Source: Thermoplasmatota archaeon (lineage in GTDB: Archaea; Thermoplasmatota; E2; DHVEG-1). Taken from it: DNA of 12,284 bases. Within the stretch, counting starts at the first letter, position 1; every line of letters starts with the position of its first letter. The position numbers and the translations under genes are program-made. The stretch is taken from the NCBI GenBank assembly GCA_030609445.1, contig JAUWCF010000009.1, forward strand, positions 1 through 12,284, given 5' to 3'. This document shows, in pieces, positions 1 through 7,014 of the stretch. Below the pieces are notes generated by a model. That model was not told the DNA's origin, did no database searches, and saw only the letters and a list, made by a program, of their open reading frames with translations.

Positions 1-241
1 GAATGGATTTGATATCTCTTGTCATAATCTCTTCGATCTTTGTTGCTCTTGGGTCTTTTTCATTAGAGATAACCCTATGGATGATGTCCCTTTCTCTAAC
101 AATTCCATCCAGATGACCCTCTTTTGTAACGATGAGGCAACCTATTTTACGATCCTTATATACGTTACATGCATCCAAAACTGTTCTGTCATTTTCTATT
201 GTGACTACATTTTTCGTCATGATTTCATCAACAAGCATCAT
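1..241 (-). CDS. CBS-domain protein, 5' part (runs off left edge)
   Basis: Translating the minus strand from position 241 gives about 80 residues, open to the window edge, beginning MMLVDEIMTKNVVTIEND. The pattern is that of tandem CBS domains: an opening D-E-I-M-T, a central segment GCLIVTKEGHLDGIVRERDI, and then a second E-E-I-M-T-R-D about 68 residues after the start, which would open the second CBS motif. CBS pairs (Bateman modules) usually bind adenine nucleotides or S-adenosylmethionine and act as sensors, alone or fused to another domain. The C-terminus is missing, so any fusion partner is unknown. Two ATG codons stand side by side (241 and 238); GGTGG just upstream sits better for the second one. 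The family call is firm; the ligand and role are not. Confidence 0.85.
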   Translation of the reverse strand, partial: MMLVDEIMTKNVVTIENDRTVLDACNVYKDRKIGCLIVTKEGHLDGIVRERDIIHRVISNEKDPRATKIEEIMTRDIKSI

Positions 242-513
242 ACCACCACATATAAGTTAATAAAATATTGTTTATTATATCTTCTATTTGTATACTGGCT
301 GAAACTGTTTTTATGCTGTCTGAGCAACAATTATATCAATAGTTTCCCTATTTTCAAGAATTTTTCAGAAGAAAGTAATTTCGGGAGGATACAAAAAAGT
401 CAATCGATAGAAAAGTATATATACTAGATCATACACATATAACAGAGAAAAGTTCAAAAGAAAAAAAATATTGAACGCAGAATGAAAAGGCATTGGAAGG
501 AAAGGAAGGTTCT
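242..513. other. Intergenic region, CBS gene / DUF6015-like gene
   Basis: This 272-base AT-rich gap separates two divergent genes. It holds a palindromic TATA-like element at 414-425 and a purine-rich ribosome-binding stretch at the right end. An open frame at 77-427 crosses it but looks non-coding: it overlaps the CBS gene antisense and its translation is low in complexity and rich in Tyr, Cys and Phe. A GGGAGG at 382-387 has no usable start codon after it. I see no RNA gene here. Confidence 0.6.
414..425 (+). promoter_or_regulatory. Palindromic TATA-like box upstream of the DUF6015-like gene
   Basis: AGTATATATACT is a perfect palindrome and the strongest TATA-like element in the gap. If it is the promoter of the gene starting at 514, transcription would begin near 446 and leave a leader of about 65 bases containing the ribosome-binding site. 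Because it is symmetric it could also fire leftward. Its role is inferred from position only. Confidence 0.4.
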
Positions 514-915
514 ATGAATTTTATAACACTTGGTGATCTATCAAAAGCTATATCAAACAGAGTAGGCATCGACATAGATGAGGCACAAAGAGATGCTGGT
601 TTTGTCATGGATATCTTCGGATTTGATGACCGTGTAATTGATAACGTACTTGATCCTGAAGATAGACAGCTATTCTACATCCTGGAGGAGGAAGGAATGC
701 TTACCACAGAAAGAGAGGAAAGCACTCTTTATGATGGCAGAGAATGGCGAACGCATTACTGGCGACTAAGAAAAGACATTATTCTTAGATATTCAAAAGA
801 AGCAAATGGAACAAGAAGATATCTCATCGATAAAAAACAGCCAGTAAATGTCTCAGAAGATGATATCTACAATACCATAGACGAAGATATGTGGATCACC
901 AGAAAGATAGACTGA
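514..915 (+). CDS. Small conserved archaeal protein, DUF6015-like
   Basis: This is a soluble protein of 133 residues, acidic and charged, with no signal peptide or membrane segment. The sequence (for example MNFITLGDLSKAISNRVGID, then FVMDIFGFDDRVIDNVLDPE) resembles the archaeal family I know as DUF6015. The N-terminal half reads as a helical domain ending at a D-P-E-D-R-Q-L-F-Y-I-L-E-E-E-G stretch, like the helix-turn of a small winged-helix or adaptor protein. The middle (GREWRTHYWRL) is basic and aromatic. The start is ATG 514, not the TTG at 493, because the purine-rich GGAAGG at 504-509 lies four bases before it. It is followed by T-rich sequence and then metK on the same strand after 122 bases, so it is probably a separate transcript. 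No function can be assigned, and the family name is from memory. Confidence 0.7.
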   Translation: MNFITLGDLSKAISNRVGIDIDEAQRDAGFVMDIFGFDDRVIDNVLDPEDRQLFYILEEEGMLTTEREESTLYDGREWRTHYWRLRKDIILRYSKEANGTRRYLIDKKQPVNVSEDDIYNTIDEDMWITRKID

Positions 916-926
916 TGGTCACACAC

Positions 927-941
927 CCTCTTTTATTTTTT
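927..941 (+). terminator. T-rich transcription stop after the DUF6015-like gene
   Basis: The run CTCTTTTATTTTTTA follows the stop codon by about a dozen bases, with no strong hairpin before it. Oligo-T stretches of this kind end transcripts in many archaea. A second T run lies at 957-964. Confidence 0.4.
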
Positions 942-944
942 AAA

Positions 945-987
945 TTAATAAATGTTCTTTTTTTAATAAAGTTAATAAATATGTTCT
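945..987 (+). repeat. Near-repeat upstream of metK
   Basis: TTAATAAATGTTCT (945-958) recurs as TTAATAAATATGTTCT (972-987), the second copy having two extra bases. A further TTTTAATAAA lies between them at 961-970. The copies are AT-rich and contain TATA-like sequence, so they could be two promoter elements, a regulator's binding site, or chance in AT-rich DNA. Confidence 0.35.
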
Positions 988-1026
988 CGTTGTTGATTTC
1001 CTTATAATGGGGGATTATAACTAATT

Positions 1027-1032
1027 AGGTGA
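1027..1032 (+). promoter_or_regulatory. Ribosome-binding site of metK
   Basis: AGGTGA lies five bases before ATG 1038. This decides against the GTG at 1029, which falls inside the site itself. Confidence 0.65.
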
Positions 1033-1037
1033 GAATA

Positions 1038-2228
1038 ATGACAAAAAGAAAGATACTTATAAGTTCAGAATCAGTAACCGAAGGACATCCTGACAAGATG
1101 TGTGATCTTATATCAGATGCGATTCTTGACGAGGCAATAAAACAAGATAAACAATCAAGAGTGGCAATTGAGACAGGAACAAAAAATGGGGGGGTCATGG
1201 TTTTTGGCGAAATGACTACCGATGCATATATCCATATCGCCAGGGTTGTTAGAGATACGATAAAGGAGATAGGATACACAAAATCAGAATATGGTATCGA
1301 ATGGGAAACCTGCTCTGTATGGGTTCAAATAACAGAGCAAAGTCCAGATATTTCACAAGGTGTTTCCGCTGGAAAAGGACTGCATAATGAACAAGGAGCC
1401 GGTGATCAAGGAATGATGTATGGATATGCATGCAATGAAACAAAAGAACTTATGCCACTACCAATATTACTTGCGCATAAACTTTCAAAAAAACTTGCAG
1501 ACGTTCGAAAAAACAATGGCATTTCATATCTAAGACCTGATGGGAAATCCCAGGTTTCCATAGAATATGATGAAAAAGGTATGCCATTACGAGCGGATAC
1601 TATTGTTGTGTCAACACAGCATGATGGCGGAATCTCTCATGATCGGATACGAAGAGATATTACTGAAAAGGTCATCAAACCGATTTGTAAAGAATGGATA
1701 GACAAAGAAACAACAATACATGTTAATCCAACAGGTGCGTTTATCCGAGGCGGGCCCTATGCAGATGCAGGACTTACTGGAAGAAAAATAATTGTGGATA
1801 CCTACGGTGGCATCGGAAGACATGGCGGTGGCGCATTCTCAGGAAAGGATCCGACAAAAGTAGATAGAAGTGCAGCATATGCCACGCGATATATTGCAAA
1901 AAATATTGTTGCCGCAGGAATTGCTGATAAATGTGAGGTTCAATTTGCTTATGCAATTGGAGTTGCAGAGCCTGTCTCAATAAATATCGACTGCTTTGGA
2001 ACAAATAAAATCCCGACCGATGAGATAGAAAATCTGATACGGGAGTTTTTCCCAATTAAACCAAGTGATATCATTGAGACGCTTAATCTGAGAAGACCCA
2101 TCTTTAAAAAGACAGCAGCATATGGTCATTTCGGCAGGGATGATCCTGATTTCACTTGGGAAAAAACAGATAAAGCAAAGCTTTTAGCCAAAGAAGCAGG
2201 ATTGGAAGAAAACACTATCGAAGCATAA
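1038..2228 (+). CDS. metK: S-adenosylmethionine synthetase, bacterial type
   Basis: Methionine adenosyltransferase makes S-adenosylmethionine from methionine and ATP, releasing phosphate and diphosphate, in the cytosol. The 396 residues match the full length of the bacterial/eukaryotic enzyme and carry its signatures: SVTEGHPDK (residues 12-20, ATP and Mg binding), EQGAGDQG (118-125), the glycine-rich [19 protein letters not shown] (263-281), and the C-terminal AAYGHFGR (360-367) with WEKTD. All three domains look intact, with no broken motif. Most archaea instead use a divergent enzyme (Pfam AdoMet_Synthase) with almost no similarity to this one, so the gene was probably acquired from a bacterium or is shared only by some archaeal lineages. 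Codon use looks like that of the neighbours, so any transfer is old. It stands alone between T-rich stretches; I see no SAM riboswitch in the leader. Confidence 0.96.
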   Translation: MTKRKILISSESVTEGHPDKMCDLISDAILDEAIKQDKQSRVAIETGTKNGGVMVFGEMTTDAYIHIARVVRDTIKEIGYTKSEYGIEWETCSVWVQITEQSPDISQGVSAGKGLHNEQGAGDQGMMYGYACNETKELMPLPILLAHKLSKKLADVRKNNGISYLRPDGKSQVSIEYDEKGMPLRADTIVVSTQHDGGISHDRIRRDITEKVIKPICKEWIDKETTIHVNPTGAFIRGGPYADAGLTGRKIIVDTYGGIGRHGGGAFSGKDPTKVDRSAAYATRYIAKNIVAAGIADKCEVQFAYAIGVAEPVSINIDCFGTNKIPTDEIENLIREFFPIKPSDIIETLNLRRPIFKKTAAYGHFGRDDPDFTWEKTDKAKLLAKEAGLEENTIEA

Positions 2229-2230
2229 AA

Positions 2231-2253
2231 TGTTCTTTTCTTCTCTTTTTTTC
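2231..2253 (+). terminator. T-rich stop after metK
   Basis: A pyrimidine-rich stretch ending in seven Ts follows the metK stop codon directly, without a clear hairpin, as is typical of archaeal termination. Confidence 0.4.
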
Positions 2254-2302
2254 AATTTCGTTAACTTAAAGTAGATAGATTGCGATTAAACGAAGTAATA
2301 CA

Positions 2303-2929
2303 ATGACTTTGGAGAGAAAAAAAACCATATGGATATTCATTACATTACTTCTTTTCATCTTTATTTTATTTTCAGGATGTGTTGATTTAACCTGTGCATA
2401 TGTTAAAGAACCAGTGATTTCTGATGGATGGAATGAAAACACTGCACTTAGAAATACGGGTACTCAATTTTTGGGACTGGAGAAATGGTGTAGCTCAACC
2501 TATGAGATAAACGGTAAATATCCTGCATCACTCACGGTTACAACACTGAAAACACTTGTACTTACCGATGAGGGGGAAATTCAGAAAAAAATGAGGCAAA
2601 CTATAGAAGAAACTTTTTTGAACAGTATCCAACTCAATGAAAATATTTCTGGGGAAAGAACACTACAAAACAATCATAAAACAATGTATATATTATACGA
2701 TGGTCTCGACACAAAAAAAGATGAGAACGTAAAAATAATCGGCGAGGTTTGGAACTGTGCAACTTCCGGTACATCTGTTATATGTATTGGTGTTGCCTAT
2801 GTCACCAACAAAGAGATCTCTGATGTTGAAAATACTGAGAATTGGCAGAAGATTGTCATGGATTCCAGTGGAACAATTGATGGTTTTATTGGAGAAGAAG
2901 GCTTAATTGATAACATCCATTGTCATTAA
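2303..2929 (+). CDS. Predicted membrane-anchored lipoprotein, unknown function
   Basis: This 208-residue protein opens with a charged stretch (ERKK), a hydrophobic segment (residues 9-24) and a lipobox-like FSGC with Cys at residue 26, so it is probably exported and held to the outer face of the membrane by a lipid on that cysteine. The mature part is about 180 residues of mixed polarity with no family I recognise; it has Trp- and Cys-containing stretches (GLEKWCSSTY, EVWNCATSG, VICIGVAYV). The alternating pattern around residues 75-95 and 140-170 suggests a small alpha/beta fold. No Shine-Dalgarno sequence precedes ATG 2303. Its stop codon overlaps the tail of the convergent UPF0179 gene by four bases. 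Lipoprotein sorting is a fairly safe inference; function is unknown. Confidence 0.75.
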   Translation: MTLERKKTIWIFITLLLFIFILFSGCVDLTCAYVKEPVISDGWNENTALRNTGTQFLGLEKWCSSTYEINGKYPASLTVTTLKTLVLTDEGEIQKKMRQTIEETFLNSIQLNENISGERTLQNNHKTMYILYDGLDTKKDENVKIIGEVWNCATSGTSVICIGVAYVTNKEISDVENTENWQKIVMDSSGTIDGFIGEEGLIDNIHCH

Positions 2930-3351
2930 TCCATTAACTCAACTTTATAAAGATCATAACCTAATGGGCAATCAATTTTTCCAAATGTTTTTTTTATGGT
3001 ATATGTTTTTTTATCCTGAAGAGCCCTGTTGGTACATATCTCAAAAAAACTACATCCGATATTTTTACATTTTTGCCGTTCCACTGTTGTTTTTGTGCCT
3101 TCCGGTACTTCTTCTACTGCAACTGCGATAAATGGGAGTTCGTTTACTTCTACAATAACTGCATTTCCTTCGTGAACGTTACAGGTATGTTTTTTGTCAC
3201 GAATGTTTGTTATCGTATAGTTTCTTCCTGGTTTCAGATGAAAACATACTGTTTTGAGTTTACAGTTTTTACATTCACTGTTTGCTCCAACATATGTAAA
3301 CTCCAGACCTTCAACTGCAAGTTTTTCACCAATGAGAGTTATAAGAACCAT
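2926..3351 (-). CDS. UPF0179 family protein with two four-cysteine modules
   Basis: A 141-residue archaeal conserved protein that I recognise as UPF0179; its function is unknown. Eight cysteines fall into two matching sets: C27, C30, C36, C57 and C95, C100, C106, C128. The segments around them resemble each other (a K-N-C pattern, then Y-T-I or Y-T-I-K, then a last Cys), so the protein looks internally duplicated, each half able to bind one metal or iron-sulfur cluster. The region between (VIVEVNELPFIAVAVEEV) is beta-rich. It starts one base after the egsA stop codon; GGAGTGA (3364 to 3358) lies six bases before the ATG, inside the end of egsA, so the two are co-transcribed and probably coupled in translation. 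The link to lipid synthesis is by position only. Confidence 0.88.
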   Translation of the reverse strand: MVLITLIGEKLAVEGLEFTYVGANSECKNCKLKTVCFHLKPGRNYTITNIRDKKHTCNVHEGNAVIVEVNELPFIAVAVEEVPEGTKTTVERQKCKNIGCSFFEICTNRALQDKKTYTIKKTFGKIDCPLGYDLYKVELMD

Positions 3352-3352
3352 T

Positions 3353-4447
3353 TCAGATCACTCCAGTTATTTTTGCAAGTTTTTTTGCTGCATCATAGGT
3401 TAATCCCTGTTCACCAAGTATGGTATATCGTTCTGGCCGTATTTTTTGGGCATTAAGCAAAGCTTCAACTATCTTTTTCTTTGGTATTCGTAGTTCTTTT
3501 GCTGTTGTAGGAGCACCAATGGTTCTTAAAAAAGTCCGTATCTCCTCCCAATCTTCTCCATGAAGATACATCATCATAATTGCACCCACACCGCATTGTT
3601 CTCCGTGCAGTGCTTTTCCTGGAGCGATACGATCAAGCACATGGGAAAACATATGTTCTGAGCCAGATGCAGGTCTTGTAGTATCAGCGACACTCATCGC
3701 AACTCCTGATGTGATCATGCATTTCACTGCCTGCCACACTGCCTCTTCAAGGCCAGATCGGATATCTTCTGCTTTATAGAGTAGGAGTTTTGCTGATGTT
3801 TCAGAAAGAGATGCAGCAAATGTGCTGAATTCTTCGTTTTTTAACCGATGAGCAAGCTCCCAATCTTTTACAGCTGATAGATTTGAGATAACATCTGCGC
3901 ATCCTGAAGCAAGCATTCTATAGGGAGCTTTTGATATTACCTCTGTATCTGCAAGTATTGCCATTGGTGAGACAGCAGTTTTGGAAACTGATCCTTTTTT
4001 ATCTTTTAATGCGGCACGTGGTGAGGCCATACCATCATGAGCAGCAGATGTTGGGACACTAACAAATAATTGAGATAGTTCATAGGCTGCAAGTTTTGTC
4101 ACATCAATAACTGATCCACCACCTACGCCTAGTAGAAACTCTGATTCGTATTTTTCTGCAGCTTTTATAACCATATTGACTTCTTTCATCGTTGGCCATG
4201 CGACATGAACATCTTTTTGCATGATTGGAGATGAAATTACTATAGTGTTTACTTCATAGCTTGCACCTGAAAGCATCTTTGCGATTTTATCGCCAGAGAT
4301 CTTTTTGGTATTTTTATCAACAACAATTAATGCATTTTTACTTCGAGTAATACGTCGGCACATTCCTTTGATCTGATCTGTTGTGTTATGGCCAACAATG
4401 ACTTCTCTTGGAAACACCATTGTTTTATATTTTCTGAATTGTTCCAT
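3353..4447 (-). CDS. egsA: sn-Glycerol-1-phosphate dehydrogenase
   Basis: This enzyme reduces dihydroxyacetone phosphate to sn-glycerol-1-phosphate with NAD(P)H, the step that fixes the archaeal stereochemistry of membrane lipids. The 364 residues are full length for the family. The dinucleotide-binding site shows as LGVGGGSVIDVTKLAA (residues 106-121), followed by the VPTSAAHDGMASPRA stretch (131-145). The expected metal ligands are D185 in SGCADVISN, H265 in SGSEHMFSH and H281 in ALHGEQCG. Bacterial AraM is a related family, but the fit to archaeal EgsA and the archaeal neighbours favour this call. It leads a two-gene unit with UPF0179 and diverges from the DUF63 gene over 61 bases. No Shine-Dalgarno sequence precedes ATG 4447; a palindromic TATA box centred about 34 bases upstream would give a very short leader. 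Confidence 0.96.
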   Translation of the reverse strand: MEQFRKYKTMVFPREVIVGHNTTDQIKGMCRRITRSKNALIVVDKNTKKISGDKIAKMLSGASYEVNTIVISSPIMQKDVHVAWPTMKEVNMVIKAAEKYESEFLLGVGGGSVIDVTKLAAYELSQLFVSVPTSAAHDGMASPRAALKDKKGSVSKTAVSPMAILADTEVISKAPYRMLASGCADVISNLSAVKDWELAHRLKNEEFSTFAASLSETSAKLLLYKAEDIRSGLEEAVWQAVKCMITSGVAMSVADTTRPASGSEHMFSHVLDRIAPGKALHGEQCGVGAIMMMYLHGEDWEEIRTFLRTIGAPTTAKELRIPKKKIVEALLNAQKIRPERYTILGEQGLTYDAAKKLAKITGVI

Positions 4448-4463
4448 GATACAATCAAATAGG

Positions 4464-4478
4464 TAAACCGCTGGTTTA
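4464..4478. repeat. Inverted repeat beside the shared TATA box
   Basis: TAAACC-gct-GGTTTA is a perfect inverted repeat with six-base arms and a three-base centre, touching the palindromic TATA box. It lies on the egsA side, near its expected start of transcription, where a dimeric regulator could block or steer transcription. It could also be the TFB-recognition side of the box. Seen directly; the function is inferred. Confidence 0.5.
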
Positions 4479-4486
4479 ATATATTA
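4477..4486. promoter_or_regulatory. Palindromic TATA box between egsA and DUF63
   Basis: TAATATATTA is a perfect palindrome. Its centre is about 27 bases before ATG 4509 of the DUF63 gene, the distance expected for a leaderless archaeal transcript, and about 34 bases before the egsA ATG, giving a leader of roughly seven bases. One box may therefore serve both directions. Confidence 0.6.
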
Positions 4487-4508
4487 TTTTTTGTTTGTTG
4501 CGTTGTCA

Positions 4509-5726
4509 ATGAGCGTTAAAGAGCTGTTTCAAAAAAACAGAACTGTTATTTCAGTTGGGATACTATCTAGTGTTCTACTTATTATTATTGCGGGATGTAT
4601 TCTTTCGCCGACCTTGTTTTATGATCAATGGATCTGGAAGTATTATTGGGGGCCTATTGTTTCAGATGCTGCAGGTCATTCAGTATCTTATAACGGCGTG
4701 TCTGCACAAGAAGGATATACCATTATTTCAGAGATAACTTATGGTATTATACTTGTTATCGCACTTTATGTAATTTATAAACTTCTTAAGAAACTAAAAA
4801 TTGTTATCGATTGGAGATTTTGTCTTGCACTCATGCCATATATCTTGTTTGGACCTGTGACTAGGGTGCTTGAAGATGCAGATTATTTTAGTGAGCCCGC
4901 CATCTATTGGTTTATTTCACCTCTTATCTACCTTCAGATAGCTGCCTATGCTTTGTTTTTTGTTATCATGGGATATTATTTTGAAAAGTTATCTGAAAAG
5001 ACAGATAAGACGTATTTCTTTGTTTATCCTGCTGTTCTTCTTTTAGGTTTGAATGTGTTTGTTACAATGATTTGGATATTTGGATCAAAATATGGCCTTC
5101 ACCCCATAGAACCACTGATTTTTTATCTCGTTTCATGTGCTGCATTGATACCTTTGATGTATACTTATTTTAAACAGAAAATTATCAATGTTAATACAAC
5201 ATTGTTTTCAGGAGGACTTCTTTTTTTACTGCCGTCTCTTTATTTAACTGCGCGATGGATAGCAGGTGAACAGTGGAGCTTCTCTCAGGGTGTACGCTTT
5301 GATGTTTTTGTTCTAATCTTTGGGCTGGTAGCATCTATCACAGCAGCAGTCTATATTGTATCACGCAGGTACAAAGATAACGAAAAATTTGCAGTCTATA
5401 AAAACCCGTTGAACCTATCTATGCTTACAGGACATATGATCGATGGGATTACCAGCTACGTGAGTATCTATGATCCCTTGAAAATGGGTTTGCCATTCTA
5501 TATGGAAAAACATCCTGCCTCTAATACATTAATGGAGATTTGGCCACCATTATTTCCCATTGTAAAATTTTTATTAATTGTTGCAGTCATCTATATTTTT
5601 GATGTGTTATATAAGGAGGAATTGAGAGGTTATAGAGCTTTTGCTAATCTTCTTAAAATAGGGATATTGATTTTAGGGTTGTCTCCAGGTCTGCGAGATA
5701 TTTTACGAGTGACCATGGGCGTATGA
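4509..5726 (+). CDS. DUF63 family polytopic membrane protein
   Basis: A membrane protein of 405 residues with roughly eight to ten hydrophobic segments, for example near residues 13-34, 75-92, 105-118, 130-155 and 170-190, and several more to the C-terminus. Family landmarks of the archaeal DUF63 group are visible: FGPVTRVLEDADYF in the first half, MLTGHMIDGITSYVS in the second, and SPGLRDILRVTMGV at the very end. The conserved acidic and His residues within or beside membrane segments (E-D-A-D, G-H-x-x-D-G) suggest a transporter or membrane enzyme, but no activity is established. The start is ATG 4509 and not the upstream TTG 4491, since the TATA box is placed for a leaderless message from 4509 and no ribosome-binding site is present. 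It shares its promoter with egsA, which hints at a role in the envelope. Confidence 0.9.
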   Translation: MSVKELFQKNRTVISVGILSSVLLIIIAGCILSPTLFYDQWIWKYYWGPIVSDAAGHSVSYNGVSAQEGYTIISEITYGIILVIALYVIYKLLKKLKIVIDWRFCLALMPYILFGPVTRVLEDADYFSEPAIYWFISPLIYLQIAAYALFFVIMGYYFEKLSEKTDKTYFFVYPAVLLLGLNVFVTMIWIFGSKYGLHPIEPLIFYLVSCAALIPLMYTYFKQKIINVNTTLFSGGLLFLLPSLYLTARWIAGEQWSFSQGVRFDVFVLIFGLVASITAAVYIVSRRYKDNEKFAVYKNPLNLSMLTGHMIDGITSYVSIYDPLKMGLPFYMEKHPASNTLMEIWPPLFPIVKFLLIVAVIYIFDVLYKEELRGYRAFANLLKIGILILGLSPGLRDILRVTMGV

Positions 5727-5887
5727 ATTTCTTATTTAAATTTATGATTTGTCGCATTCATAATTTATAACATTATGACTCATTTGTTACCCATAAAAAA
5801 GCCGAACCAAATTTAGATTTTATAAGAAAACATGGTGTAGAGAAATTTATAGAACGACAAAAAGAACGAATAAAATTTCTAAAAGAC
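5723..5887 (+). pseudogene. Likely 5' part of the next gene, broken by an in-frame TAA
   Basis: The frame of the gene at 5888 stays open upstream to 5771 and reads like protein: HYDSFVTHKKAEPNLDFIRK, then HGVEKFIERQKERIKFLKD. It contains no ATG, GTG or TTG. The same frame holds an ATG at 5723, overlapping the DUF63 stop as ATGA, but a TAA at 5768-5770 interrupts it after 15 codons. So either one base is wrong or mutated, or the true start is unusual. A rival start, ATG 5775, is in another frame and stops at 5814 after 13 codons. Confidence 0.5.
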
Positions 5888-6118
5888 ATGTTAGAGGGAT
5901 TTAACGAAGGTAGATCTCGGAGTTTCTATTGCATTGCTGCTGCGTTGCTTTCTGTTGATGATGTTAAGAATTCACTTGAATCTGCAAAAAAAGAGGTAAA
6001 AACGTTAGGATTAAGAAAAGATGATATTAAATCCAAAGCGAGAATTCTGAGGAAAATCATTCAAGATGTTGCAGACCGAAAAGGTATTGATTTAAAGTTG
6101 AGAAAACCGACAAAGTAG
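5888..6118 (+). CDS. Small helical protein, unknown; true start uncertain
   Basis: The last 76 residues, from ATG 5888, form a charged, Lys-rich helical protein: LEGFNEGRSRSFYCIAAALL, then two amphipathic helices ending in a basic tail (KGIDLKLRKPTK). I do not recognise the family with certainty. ATG 5888 has no ribosome-binding site and no TATA box at a leaderless distance, and the coding-like sequence continues about 39 codons upstream, so this start is probably internal and the natural protein is about 115 residues or longer. The gene follows DUF63 on the same strand and ends five bases from the tail of the convergent radical SAM gene. The helix-rich, R-x-R-S-F-Y-C character could suit a nucleic-acid or protein-binding role, but that is a guess. 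Confidence 0.65.
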   Translation: MLEGFNEGRSRSFYCIAAALLSVDDVKNSLESAKKEVKTLGLRKDDIKSKARILRKIIQDVADRKGIDLKLRKPTK

Positions 6119-6123
6119 ATATA

Positions 6124-7014
6124 TCAAATATTTAGTATTGCTACTTTTTCAAGTTCTTTTGGAAGAGCGCAGCAAGCATGGATTTTTTTAATTGTATAAC
6201 CCATCTCGTTAGCACATCGTAAGGTGTTTTTAGATGGAATCTCCATCCTGGTCACTCCCGCTTTTAAGGCAGCAAGTTCAATTTCTTCTCTAAACCTTGC
6301 CCGAGGTCTAATACAACCAAGTGAAACATCTTTTTCAGGAAACAATTCCTTTGCTTTTTCTACAACAGTTGATACGTCATCTACAGAAGGTATCTTACAC
6401 TGCTCCAGTATCGTTCCTTTTGTAGGTCTAAATATTATCAAAACAAGTAAGGAGGGATCACAAAAATTCTTAATCACTTCCAACGCATGAAACTCCCCTT
6501 TGAGTTTACCATAATGAAGTCCAATACAGACATGTGGTACAATATAGGGCATTCCTGCTGCTTCCAGGTTTTGCAGTGTATCTGCATAGGAATCAACAGT
6601 TGCGTTAAAGTCAAAGATTTCTTGTATTGTCTCATTTGAGCCAACTACTTCAACTGAGGCGATATCAACACCAGCAGCTACGATATCCTCAGCAAGTTCT
6701 TTATCAACAAGACCAGTATGAAGTTTTACAACCAGATCTGTCTCTTTTTTGATCTGTTTAACAACCGGAAGGAGTTTTCGAAGATTAAGCATCGCCCCGT
6801 TTTTATCACAACCACCACTAAGTAAAAAACCGACAGCACCCTCATCAGCAAAACGTCTGCAAGAATCCAACAGTTCATCAGGTTTTGTAAGACTTTGCAT
6901 ATCATTAAGATAAGTATGATTACAATGCTTGCAGCTTAATGCACAATTATTGCCAGACATAGAAACTGAGGGAAACTTTGGCCAAACATAATACGCACGA
7001 AATATCTTATCCAT
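6124..7014 (-). CDS. Radical SAM protein, LipS2-like (COG1856 type)
   Basis: The 296-residue protein has a canonical CxxxCxxC cluster site (C24, C28, C31 in NNCALSCKHCNH), preceded by FPSVSMSG. Further landmarks are LSGGCDKNG (65-73), RPTKGT (196-201), SLGCIRPRA (231-239) and a C-terminal H-A-C-C-A-L-P (279-285). This layout fits the 'biotin synthase homologue' group COG1856, which as I recall includes LipS2, one of two radical SAM proteins that together insert sulfur to make lipoate in archaea such as Thermococcus. The extra cysteines could bind a second cluster. The lipoate ligase gene in the same operon supports the call; the partner LipS1 is not in the window. The start is ATG 7014, which has GAGGAA (7027 to 7022) seven bases upstream; ATG 7041 has none. 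It overlaps the preceding gene by eight bases. Confidence 0.85.
   Translation of the reverse strand: MDKIFRAYYVWPKFPSVSMSGNNCALSCKHCNHTYLNDMQSLTKPDELLDSCRRFADEGAVGFLLSGGCDKNGAMLNLRKLLPVVKQIKKETDLVVKLHTGLVDKELAEDIVAAGVDIASVEVVGSNETIQEIFDFNATVDSYADTLQNLEAAGMPYIVPHVCIGLHYGKLKGEFHALEVIKNFCDPSLLVLIIFRPTKGTILEQCKIPSVDDVSTVVEKAKELFPEKDVSLGCIRPRARFREEIELAALKAGVTRMEIPSKNTLRCANEMGYTIKKIHACCALPKELEKVAILNI

Noticed and set aside
77..427. Open frame of 116 codons on the plus strand at the left edge
   Set aside because: It lies antisense to the CBS gene for half its length, has no ribosome-binding site, and translates to a Cys/Tyr/Phe-rich sequence without domain features.
5775..5816. ATG 5775 as start of the small helical protein
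   Set aside because: It is in a different frame and ends at TAG 5814 after 13 codons; the coding signal lies in the other frame throughout.
5723..5887. Pyrrolysine or other recoding at the interrupting stop
   Set aside because: The codon is TAA, not TAG or TGA, and no recoding element is visible.
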